From Gemmataceae bacterium (GTDB lineage Bacteria; Planctomycetota; Planctomycetia; Gemmatales; Gemmataceae): 14,192 nucleotides of DNA. Below the pieces are notes generated by a model, which was not told the origin of the DNA, ran no database searches, and saw only the letters and a program-made list of their open reading frames with translations. The DNA is taken from positions 1 to 14,192 of the forward strand of contig JADLBT010000190.1 in assembly GCA_020847555.1 (NCBI GenBank), written 5' to 3'. Position numbers and translations under genes: made by a program. Positions 1-6,258 of this stretch are shown here, piece after piece (positions within the stretch are counted from its first letter, which is position 1; each line of letters begins with the position of its first letter).

Positions 1-135
1 CCGGTCGGTTTCGGCGAGGTGTTCGCGACCCTGTACCACAACCTCGGCATCGACCCGGCGACGACGGCGATTCTCGACCCGACGGGTCGGCCGCAGCATC
101 TCGTGGACGCGCCCGCGCTGCGCGAGTTGGTGTAG
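1..135 (+). CDS. DUF1501 family protein, C-terminal fragment
   Basis: Frame 1 is open from the window edge to a TAG at 133-135 and gives the last 44 residues of a protein whose start lies to the left. It contains 'FATLYHNLGIDP', then 'LDPTGRPQHLVD' and a final 'LRELV', which matches the characteristic end of DUF1501 proteins (usually Ile/Leu-Tyr-x-x-LGIDP, then D-x-x-GRP, then I/L-REL). Family knowledge: DUF1501 proteins are exported sulfatase/alkaline-phosphatase-like proteins, often with a Tat signal, that are very abundant in planctomycetes and usually follow a DUF1549/DUF1553 gene. The active-site part is outside the window, so nothing can be said about catalysis. The gene is followed directly by a strong hairpin, so it is probably the last gene of its transcript. 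Confidence 0.82.
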   Translation, partial: PVGFGEVFATLYHNLGIDPATTAILDPTGRPQHLVDAPALRELV

Positions 136-160
136 CAGCCACGCGAAGGATTCTCTCGAA

Positions 161-198
161 GGGGCCGGCGCCTGGAGGCGCCGGCTCCTTTCTCTTTC
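161..198 (+). terminator. Rho-independent-type terminator after the DUF1501 gene
   Basis: A perfect 9-bp inverted repeat, GCCGGCGCC (164-172) and GGCGCCGGC (177-185), flanks a TGGA tetraloop. The stem extends outward by one G-U and two G-C pairs to 161 and 188. A pyrimidine-rich TTTCTCTTT run follows from 189. It starts 26 bases after the DUF1501 stop, as expected for an intrinsic terminator, although the T tract is interrupted by C. Confidence 0.75.
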
Positions 199-207
199 CC
201 GACGCGG

Positions 208-213
208 TACAAT
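208..213 (+). promoter_or_regulatory. candidate -10 element upstream of the DUF4058-like gene
   Basis: TACAAT differs from the sigma-70 -10 consensus at one base. It lies just after the terminator and about 54 bases before the ATG at 267. No convincing -35 hexamer is seen at the usual distance, where the terminator's pyrimidine tract lies. A GAGGAAGG at 221-228 is too far from the ATG to be its ribosome binding site. This is a plausible but weak promoter call. Confidence 0.3.
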
Positions 214-266
214 CCTCGGAGAGGAAGGCTCCCTCGCCCGTCGCCCGAACTCTGCAGGTTCCACGC

Positions 267-1007
267 ATGCCGCTGCGCGATCATTTTCACCCACCGTTGA
301 GCGAACGCCGCCCCTGGGAGTCCTTCCACGCAACCTGGGCCAGCGCCCTGGCCGACTTCCTCAACCAGGACGTGCTGCCGGCGGGCTACATCGCCCTGGA
401 ACAACTGCACTCCGGGGCGGCGGTCGAGATCGACGTCGGTACGTTCGCGGAAGGGACAGCGCCGAGCAGCCCAAACGGCGGGGGGACGGCGACGGTGCCC
501 CGCACGGTCTGGACGCCGACAGCGGCGCCGATCGCCCTGCCGGCCACCTTCCCGCCCGGATGCACCATCGAGATCCTCTCCACCGAAGGCGGGCGAACGC
601 TGGTCGCCGCTATTGAACTGGTAAGTCCCGGGAACAAGGACCGGGCAGGCAAGCGACGCCTGTTCGCGGCGAAGTGCGCCACTTACCTGAGCCGCGGGAT
701 TGGGTTGATCGTGCTGGACGTCGTTAGCAGCCGTCAGGGCAACCTGCACAACGAACTGATCGATTTGCTCGACCCTGGGGCAGGGTTCCGGATGACGGCG
801 GACCACTCGCTTTACGCGGTGGCCTACCGCCCCCTGCAGGCGGCGGGGGTCGGCCGGATCGAGACGTGGCCCGTGCCGCTGGAACTGGGCCAGGCACTGC
901 CCGCACTGCCGCTGTCGCTCGCCGCCGAGAACTGCCTCCGCGTGGACCTTGAAGCAGCCTACATGGAGGCGTGTCGCCGGCGGCGGCTGGACGAGGTCGC
1001 GGGGTGA
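267..1007 (+). CDS. DUF4058-like protein
   Basis: The 246-residue product is a cytoplasmic protein without signal peptide or membrane segment. The opening 'MPLRDHFHPPL', then 'W' and 'FHATW', and the central 'AAIELVSPGNKDR' (about 114-126) followed by 'GIGLIVLDVV' (about 144-153) resemble the DUF4058-type proteins that occur in many copies in planctomycetes and cyanobacteria. Their function is unknown. The central block also resembles the Uma2/DUF820 pattern (E-V-x-SP, Lys/Arg-rich helix, then a hydrophobic strand ending in Asp), so a PD-(D/E)xK nuclease-like fold is conceivable; that is inference. A Pro/Gly/Ala/Thr-rich stretch at about 60-95 looks like a flexible loop. The ATG is chosen because the conserved N-terminus begins there; no good Shine-Dalgarno sequence precedes it. 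The stop lies only 9 bp from the stop of the convergent lipoprotein gene. Confidence 0.72.
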   Translation: MPLRDHFHPPLSERRPWESFHATWASALADFLNQDVLPAGYIALEQLHSGAAVEIDVGTFAEGTAPSSPNGGGTATVPRTVWTPTAAPIALPATFPPGCTIEILSTEGGRTLVAAIELVSPGNKDRAGKRRLFAAKCATYLSRGIGLIVLDVVSSRQGNLHNELIDLLDPGAGFRMTADHSLYAVAYRPLQAAGVGRIETWPVPLELGQALPALPLSLAAENCLRVDLEAAYMEACRRRRLDEVAG

Positions 1008-1016
1008 GCGCGCCCC

Positions 1017-2477
1017 CTATCGCTTCTTCTCGGGAATCAACTCCAGACACGCCAGCCGGCCCTCGCCGCGCACGTACAGCAGCCCGTGCGACAGAATCGG
1101 CGCCGCCCAGCACGGCGGCTCCAGCAGCGGGGCGTTCGTCCCCGGGACGCGCAGCTCGGCGCGCGACACCTCCTCGAACCGCTTCGGGTTCACCTTCAGC
1201 AGAAGTAGCGTCCCCTCCTCGGCCAGGCAGACAAAGTGCCCATCCACCCGCAGCAGCGACGTGCGCGTCAGGTCCGGCTGGGTCCACATCACCTTGCCGG
1301 TGGCGATCTCGATGCAGCGCAGCTCCGCGTTCTCCAGGTGTCGGCCGCTGCAGCCGTACAGGTAGCCGTCGTGGTGGATCGGCGTCATCCAGTGGCACTG
1401 CATGCTCTTGCCGCGCCGCTTGTCGCTGTCGGTCCAGAGCACCTTGGGGCCGCCCGGCTTCACCTGGAGCAGGGCGCCGCCGGGGCCGTAAGTCTCGCTA
1501 ATGAACACCCGGTCGCCGACGACGACGGGGTTGCTGGCGTTGACGCTCTCGTAATCCTTCGCCCGGTACGGAAAGTGGAAATCGAGCTTACCGCTCTTCG
1601 GCTCGAACCCGACCAGCCCGCCGCGCGCGAACACGAAGCCCCAACGCCGCCCAGCGATCGTCGCCAGCACCGGGACGGCGTAGCTGGCCAGCTCGTCGGT
1701 GATCTGGTAGCGCACCTTGCCGGTGTACTTGTCGAAGGCGACGACGCCGCTGCCGTTCCCCTTGACGTCCGCGAAGTCGATCCGATCGCTCCCCTTCGGA
1801 CTCCCGCCGACCTGGGCGATGAGCAGGTCGCCCTCGACGACGGGGGTACTGCCGACTCCGAAGAAGTTCTGGACGATGCCGAAATCGGCGCGCGTATCGA
1901 CCTTCCACAACATCTTGCCGTCGGTGGCGCGGAGGCAGTGCAGCATTCCCTCGACGCCGTAGATGTACACCCGATCGCCGTCGAGCACCGGGTAGCAGCG
2001 CGGGCCGCCGTTGTAGTTGTAACGGTCGCGGTAGAACGTCGGGTACTCGAACTTCCAGATGGGCTCGCCCGTCTCGCTCTTCCAGCAGTGCAGGGTGGCG
2101 GTGTTGCCGCGGCGGTCGAACAGGAACAGCCGGCCCCTGGAGATGGACGGCATGGCGTATCCCTCGCCGATCTGCTTGTGCCAGACGATACGCGGCCCGC
2201 CGGCCGGCCACGGCGCGCGGATGCCCTTCTCGGACGAGACGCTGTCGGCGGTCGGACCGAGGAACGCGGGCCAGTCGGCGCCGGTCTTGCGCGTGCGCAG
2301 GTCCGGCGTGAGGGCGTCCTTCGGGAGCGGCTGGGCAGCCGGTGCCGCAGCCTGTTTCTCCGGCTCGGCCGGGGTCTGCGCCGCCTGAACCGGCTGCTTC
2401 TCGGGAGGGCTGGCCTTGGTCTGCGCGCCGCCGCAGCCGGCGACGAGGAGACAGAGGGGAATGAGCAACGAGCGCAT
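1017..2477 (-). CDS. PQQ-type beta-propeller lipoprotein
   Basis: The 486-residue product begins with a short lipoprotein signal peptide. A hydrophobic stretch ends in L-V-A-G followed by Cys15, a good lipobox, so the mature protein is probably anchored in the cell envelope. Residues 16-55 form a Pro/Ala/Gln/Lys-rich linker. From about 67 ('DWPAFLGPTADSVSSEKGI') to the end it is a PQQ-like/BamB-like propeller with repeated strand motifs of the type 'TG-x-x-x-W': 'SETGEPIWKF', 'ATDGKMLWKV', 'KYTGKVRYQI', 'ATGKVMWTQ'. Planctomycetes carry many such exported propellers; most have no demonstrated enzyme activity or cofactor, and the repeats do not prove that PQQ binds. The start is supported by the lipobox and by GAGG at 2488-2491 (minus strand, 10 bases before ATG). 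It stands alone, convergent with the DUF4058-like gene and divergent from the MetE-like gene. Confidence 0.85.
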   Translation of the reverse strand: MRSLLIPLCLLVAGCGGAQTKASPPEKQPVQAAQTPAEPEKQAAAPAAQPLPKDALTPDLRTRKTGADWPAFLGPTADSVSSEKGIRAPWPAGGPRIVWHKQIGEGYAMPSISRGRLFLFDRRGNTATLHCWKSETGEPIWKFEYPTFYRDRYNYNGGPRCYPVLDGDRVYIYGVEGMLHCLRATDGKMLWKVDTRADFGIVQNFFGVGSTPVVEGDLLIAQVGGSPKGSDRIDFADVKGNGSGVVAFDKYTGKVRYQITDELASYAVPVLATIAGRRWGFVFARGGLVGFEPKSGKLDFHFPYRAKDYESVNASNPVVVGDRVFISETYGPGGALLQVKPGGPKVLWTDSDKRRGKSMQCHWMTPIHHDGYLYGCSGRHLENAELRCIEIATGKVMWTQPDLTRTSLLRVDGHFVCLAEEGTLLLLKVNPKRFEEVSRAELRVPGTNAPLLEPPCWAAPILSHGLLYVRGEGRLACLELIPEKKR

Positions 2478-2599
2478 GACGGTTGATCCTCGCGGGGGAG
2501 GCGGGGCAAGCGGGTGGGCGGCGCGGTCCTCTGCTGAATCACTTTACCGGACGGCGCGGGGGCCTGGCTACCCACACGTCCGTCAGGGCCGGCGAGGTG

Positions 2600-2627
2600 G
2601 GGACACCGGCCACCGCGTCCCTATAAC
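2600..2627 (+). promoter_or_regulatory. candidate promoter of the MetE-like operon
   Basis: A -10-like TATAAC (2622-2627) and a -35-like GGGACA (2600-2605, four of six matches to TTGACA) are separated by 16 bases in the 159-bp divergent spacer. Transcription would begin within a few bases of the ATG at 2637, implying a leaderless or nearly leaderless mRNA. No Shine-Dalgarno sequence suited to that ATG is visible, which fits. This is read from sequence only. Confidence 0.35.
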
Positions 2628-2636
2628 CTACCTCCG

Positions 2637-3668
2637 ATGAGCACACTCCCTCTGATTCCCGCGACGGTAATTGGCAGCTGGTCGTTCCCCGGCTGGTACG
2701 CGAAGTTCTGCGACGACGTCGCCCGGCAGCCGGATCTGTTCGGCCCCGACGACCGCGACGAGGCGGTACGCGACGCGGTGCGCCTGGCCATCGACGACCA
2801 GCTTCAGGCCGGCGCCGACCTGATCACCGACGGCGAGATGCAGCGCGTTGATTTCAACCTCGGGTTCTACGACCACCTGACCGGCCTGCGGGCGCTGCCG
2901 CAGGCCCGCCGGTGGGGGGCGCCGGCGCACGACCAGCGCAGCCGCTATGTCTGCGTCGCTCCGCTGGCGGCACCGCACGGGCTGGGCCTGGTCGAGGAGT
3001 ACCGGCGACTGCGCACGCTCACCACTGCCACCGTCAAGGTGCCAGTGCCGGGGCCGTTCACGCTCGCCGGGTGCATCCAGGGAGGGGAGGTCTACCGGGA
3101 CCGGACCGCCGTCACCGAGGCGCTGCTGCCGCTCGTCAACCGGGAGATGAAGGCGCTCGCGGCCGCGGGCGTGGCGTTCATCCAGCTGGACGAGCCGAGC
3201 TTCGCGTGCCACCCCGACCACCCGGAGGAGTTCCTCGACCTGATCGGCCGGACGGTGGACGGCGTGGCGGCGAAGGTGAGCATGCACATGTGCTTCGGCA
3301 ACTACCGCGGGCGGGCGGTGGGCTGGCGCAGCTACCGGCCGCTGTTCCCGCACCTGGTCCGGGCGAAGGTCCAGCAACTCGCGCTGGAGTTCGCCAGCCG
3401 CGAGATGGCTGAGATCGAGCTGGCGCGCGAGATCAAACCGCCGCTGGAGCTGGCGGTCGGGCTGGTGGATGTGAAGAACACCTGGGTTGAGCCGCCGGAG
3501 CTGGTTGCCGACCGGCTGCGCCTGGTGCTGAAGCACATCGAGCCGGAGCGCGTCTCGGTCACCCCCGACTGCGGGTTCTCACAGACGGCCCGCTTCATCG
3601 CCCGCCGCAAGTTGCAGAACATGGTCGAGGGGGTACGCTTCGTGCGGCGCGAGCTGACGGGAGGGTAG
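2637..3668 (+). CDS. stand-alone MetE-like (core cobalamin-independent methionine synthase family) protein
   Basis: The 343-residue product corresponds to the C-terminal catalytic barrel of cobalamin-independent methionine synthase (MetE, about 750 residues) without the N-terminal domain. The zinc site is complete by pattern: His217 and Cys219 in 'MHMCF', Glu251 in 'LALEF', and Cys312 in 'TPDCGF' (the MetE pattern H-x-C, E, C). Other family features are 'PATVIGSWSFP' at the N-terminus, 'LITDGEMQR' (62-70) and 'FIQLDEPSF' (181-189). Known members transfer a methyl group to a thiol such as homocysteine; stand-alone core forms may take it from a corrinoid protein or another donor rather than methyl-folate. 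The donor and acceptor here cannot be told from sequence. The protein is cytoplasmic. It is the first of three same-strand genes, with a 36-bp gap to the next, and the ATG sits just after a possible -10 box. Confidence 0.85.
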   Translation: MSTLPLIPATVIGSWSFPGWYAKFCDDVARQPDLFGPDDRDEAVRDAVRLAIDDQLQAGADLITDGEMQRVDFNLGFYDHLTGLRALPQARRWGAPAHDQRSRYVCVAPLAAPHGLGLVEEYRRLRTLTTATVKVPVPGPFTLAGCIQGGEVYRDRTAVTEALLPLVNREMKALAAAGVAFIQLDEPSFACHPDHPEEFLDLIGRTVDGVAAKVSMHMCFGNYRGRAVGWRSYRPLFPHLVRAKVQQLALEFASREMAEIELAREIKPPLELAVGLVDVKNTWVEPPELVADRLRLVLKHIEPERVSVTPDCGFSQTARFIARRKLQNMVEGVRFVRRELTGG

Positions 3669-3704
3669 GGTTGAGCGGGGACGGCCGGGCGTGAAAGGAC
3701 TGCG

Positions 3705-4076
3705 ATGCTGTGTCACATCTGCCGCGAGCCGGCGATCGGTCAGTGCCAGAACTGCAACTTGTTCTACTGCGCTGAGCACGGCCGCGTGTACTGCGTCAGC
3801 TGTGACGACCGCGCCGTCGCCCGCCGTCCGCCCGCCCGCCCGCCGGCAGTCGTCAGCCGCAGCGAGGGCCGCGGCGCCACATGCTACCACTGCGGGCGGC
3901 CCGCCGAGCGTGGCTGCCTGCGCTGCGGGCGGTTCTTCTGCCCCGACCACTCCGACCTGACAACCACCCAGCGGATGTGCGGCCGCTGCGCGTCGCGCCG
4001 GTTCTGGACGACTGTCGGCGTCGCCGTGGTCCTTGCGACCGGGGCACTCGTGCTGCTGTTCCTGCTCCAACCTTGA
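3705..4076 (+). CDS. small membrane-anchored protein with tandem zinc-binding modules
   Basis: The 123-residue protein carries two copies of one Cys/His pattern. Module 1 has C3, C6, C14, C17, C22, H25, C30 and C33; module 2 has C60, C63, C71, C74, C79, H82, C92 and C95. Both follow CxxC-x7-CxxC-x4-CxxH-x4/9-CxxC, enough for two zinc ions per module in a cross-braced arrangement resembling B-box or AN1-type fingers. The modules are joined by a Pro/Arg-rich linker (36-57). Residues 102-121 form one hydrophobic membrane helix at the C-terminus, so the modules probably face the cytoplasm as in a tail-anchored protein. The function is unknown; B-box-like fingers usually bind proteins, but that is only an analogy. 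The start is supported by AAGGA at 3695-3699, five bases before ATG. It lies 36 bp after the MetE-like gene and 32 bp before the next gene. Confidence 0.75.
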   Translation: MLCHICREPAIGQCQNCNLFYCAEHGRVYCVSCDDRAVARRPPARPPAVVSRSEGRGATCYHCGRPAERGCLRCGRFFCPDHSDLTTTQRMCGRCASRRFWTTVGVAVVLATGALVLLFLLQP

Positions 4077-4108
4077 CCGGGGCTGCGGACGCCCTCCGGG
4101 GGCTGACC

Positions 4109-6205
4109 ATGAGATCCGTTCGCTGGCTCGTCCTCCTCCTCCCCGCCGCGCTGGCCGCCGCGCTCCCGCAGGCGTCCGCCCAGGTGAAGCGGGTGTACGT
4201 CAAGAAGGACACCCGCGCCGAGACGATCCTCGCAACGCTCCGGGCCAACGGGTTTCCCACCCTCGAAGGCGCGTGGCACTGCATCGGTCCGTTCGACAAC
4301 TCGGCCAGCGCTCACTTCGATACCGTTTACCCACCGGAGAAGGAGATCGATCTCACGAAGACCTACCCCGGCAAGGCCGGTCAGCGAGTCGGCTGGAAAC
4401 GCTTTCCGGGGTTCGCCATCGGCAAGGCAAACGACCTGGCCCGGTTCGCGCGGAACGAGCATGCGTTCGTTTATCTCCACCACGAGCTGGATGTCAAGGA
4501 GGCGCTGGCCCTGCCGCTCGCGCTGGGAAGCGACGACTCGGTCGCGGTCTGGCTGAACGGGACAAGGCTACTCGCCCGCAACGTCGCGCGCGGCGTTGCC
4601 CCGGATCAGGATCGGGTGATGCTGAAGCTGCGCCCCGGGAAGAATCGACTGCTCATCAAGGTGGGGAACGTGGACGGTCCGTGGGCGCTGTACGTCTGCC
4701 CGGGGTTCCCGACCGTCCTGGATCTGCGGTTCGGCCGATTCGTGGAGCGCGACTTCCCCGGCACGAGCGGGCCGCTCGGCGGCTCGCTCCTCGCCGCCGA
4801 GGCCCGCCACTACCGGCTCGTCACGCTGCCGGTGCCGCCGAACATCTCCCTGGAGGTGGGCGGACTGGCGTTTCGACCGGACGGCAAGCTGCTCGTCTGC
4901 ACGCGCCGCGGCGACGTGTGGCTGATCGCGAACCCCGGCGCGGCTGACCTCACGCAGGTCAAGTACAGTCTGTTCGCGAGCGGCCTGCACGAACCGCTCG
5001 GGCTGCTGGTGGACGGCAAGGACGTTTACGTCACCCAGCGGCCGGAGCTGACGAAACTGATCGACCGCGACGGCGACGACGTGGCCGACGATCACGTCAC
5101 GATCTGCGACCGCTGGGGCGTTTCGGGCGACTATCACGAGTTCGCGTTCGGCCCGGTGCGGGACAGGACCGGCAACTTCTTCGTCGCCCTGAACGTCGGC
5201 TTCGCGGGCGACCACCAGTCGCGTGTTCCGTGGCGGGGGTGGTGCGCCAAGATTACGCCGAAGGGCGAGCTGATCCCGTGGGCGACTGGGCTGCGCTCGC
5301 CCAACGGCATCGCCGCCAGCCCTGACGGCGATCTGTTCTACTGCGACAACCAGGGCGAGTGGGTGGCGACAAACAAGATGCACCACATCCGCGAAGGCGA
5401 TTTCTACGGGCACCAGGCACCGCTGCGCTGGGTCGGGCGCTCGCCCTTCGCGGAGCGGATCCCCGAAACGCACGCCAGCGGGATGCTTTACGACGGCCAA
5501 CCGGGCAAGCGCGGAGCGGCCGGGATGCCGACTCTCGTTCCGCCGTGCGTCTGGTTCCCTTACGGGCGGATGGGACAGTCGGCCAGCGAGCCGCGCTGGG
5601 ACACGACGGACGGCCAGTTCGGGCCGTTCGCCGGCCAGTGCTTCGTCGGCGACCAGACCCGGGCGCAGGTGATGCGCCTCGCCCTCGAAAAGGTGAACGG
5701 CCGCTATCAGGGGGCGTGCTTTCCATTCCGCAGCGGCTTTCAGTGCGGCATCAACCGGATGGTGTTCGGCCCCGACGGCAGCCTGTACGCCGGCCAGACC
5801 AATCGCGGCTGGGGCTCGTTCGGCGGCAAGGCGTTCGGACTGCAGCGCCTCGCCTACACCGGCGTGCTTCCCTTCGAGATCCAGACGATGAAGCTCACGA
5901 AGCGCGGGTTCGACCTGACCTTCACGAAGCCCCTCGAAGAAAAGACCGCGGACCGGCCGGCGGCGTACAGCCTGCAGTCGTTCACCTACTACTACCACAG
6001 CGCGTATGGCTCGGACGAGGTGGACCGGCGGGCCGAGAAGGTCGCGGCGGTGCGGCTGAGCGCCGACCGGCGGACGGTGTCGCTGGACGTGGGTGGGCGG
6101 CGGCGGGGGCGTGTGTACGAGCTGAACGTGACCGACGTGCGTTCGGCGGACGGCGATCTGGTGCTGCACCCGGAGGCGTACTACACGCTTAACGAGTTGC
6201 CGTGA
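4109..6205 (+). CDS. secreted glucose/sorbosone dehydrogenase-like propeller protein
   Basis: From the ATG at 4109 the product has 698 residues. A signal peptide (1-24) runs through a Leu/Ala-rich core to an 'ASA' cleavage site before Gln25, so the protein is exported. Residues about 53-200 ('WHCIGPFDN', 'DDSVAVWLNG', 'NRLLIKVGN') resemble the jelly-roll/PA14-like sugar-binding modules of planctomycete secreted proteins. Residues about 240-590 form a propeller of the soluble glucose/sorbosone dehydrogenase type ('GGLAFRPDGKLLVC', 'GLHEPLGLLV', 'LRSPNGIAASPDGDLFYCDN', 'CGINRMVFGPDGSLYAG'), with an acidic, possibly calcium-binding loop 'DRDGDDVADD' at 319-328. Residues 590-698 look like an Ig-like strand domain. 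No CxxCH haem motif is present, unlike many related planctomycete proteins. Whether PQQ is bound and which substrate is used are unknown. The start is chosen for the signal peptide; a longer upstream reading would overlap the zinc-finger gene. Confidence 0.8.
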   Translation: MRSVRWLVLLLPAALAAALPQASAQVKRVYVKKDTRAETILATLRANGFPTLEGAWHCIGPFDNSASAHFDTVYPPEKEIDLTKTYPGKAGQRVGWKRFPGFAIGKANDLARFARNEHAFVYLHHELDVKEALALPLALGSDDSVAVWLNGTRLLARNVARGVAPDQDRVMLKLRPGKNRLLIKVGNVDGPWALYVCPGFPTVLDLRFGRFVERDFPGTSGPLGGSLLAAEARHYRLVTLPVPPNISLEVGGLAFRPDGKLLVCTRRGDVWLIANPGAADLTQVKYSLFASGLHEPLGLLVDGKDVYVTQRPELTKLIDRDGDDVADDHVTICDRWGVSGDYHEFAFGPVRDRTGNFFVALNVGFAGDHQSRVPWRGWCAKITPKGELIPWATGLRSPNGIAASPDGDLFYCDNQGEWVATNKMHHIREGDFYGHQAPLRWVGRSPFAERIPETHASGMLYDGQPGKRGAAGMPTLVPPCVWFPYGRMGQSASEPRWDTTDGQFGPFAGQCFVGDQTRAQVMRLALEKVNGRYQGACFPFRSGFQCGINRMVFGPDGSLYAGQTNRGWGSFGGKAFGLQRLAYTGVLPFEIQTMKLTKRGFDLTFTKPLEEKTADRPAAYSLQSFTYYYHSAYGSDEVDRRAEKVAAVRLSADRRTVSLDVGGRRRGRVYELNVTDVRSADGDLVLHPEAYYTLNELP

Positions 6206-6210
6206 GGCGG

Positions 6211-6241
6211 GGCGGCGGGGGGTCGTTCTCGTCCCGCCGCC
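6211..6241. terminator. hairpin between convergent genes
   Basis: A perfect 9-bp inverted repeat, GGCGGCGGG (6211-6219) and CCCGCCGCC (6233-6241), with a 13-base loop lies in the 53-bp gap between the stop codons of the propeller gene (+) and the GH57-TreY gene (-). It has no T tract on either side, so it may be a weak bidirectional terminator or only a stability hairpin. Confidence 0.4.
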
Positions 6242-6258
6242 AGCGGCCAGGTTTGAGC

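Noticed and set aside
1008..1016. The 9-bp gap between convergent stop codons as a possible shared terminator
   Set aside because: It is too short to hold a hairpin, and no inverted repeat with a T tract is evident around it. Transcripts probably overlap or end inside the neighbouring gene.
1236..2486. Plus-strand 416-codon frame opposite the lipoprotein propeller gene
   Set aside because: Low-complexity Ala/Val/Arg/Asp composition, and the opposite strand has a lipobox and propeller repeats.
3881..4108. An extended start for the secreted propeller gene, 76 codons upstream
   Set aside because: This extension overlaps the zinc-finger gene in another frame, has an Arg/Pro-rich sequence without features, and would bury the clear signal peptide that begins at 4109.
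4109..6205. Search for a cytochrome c haem motif in the dehydrogenase-like protein
   Set aside because: No CxxCH is present anywhere in the 698 residues, so it is not annotated as a haem protein.
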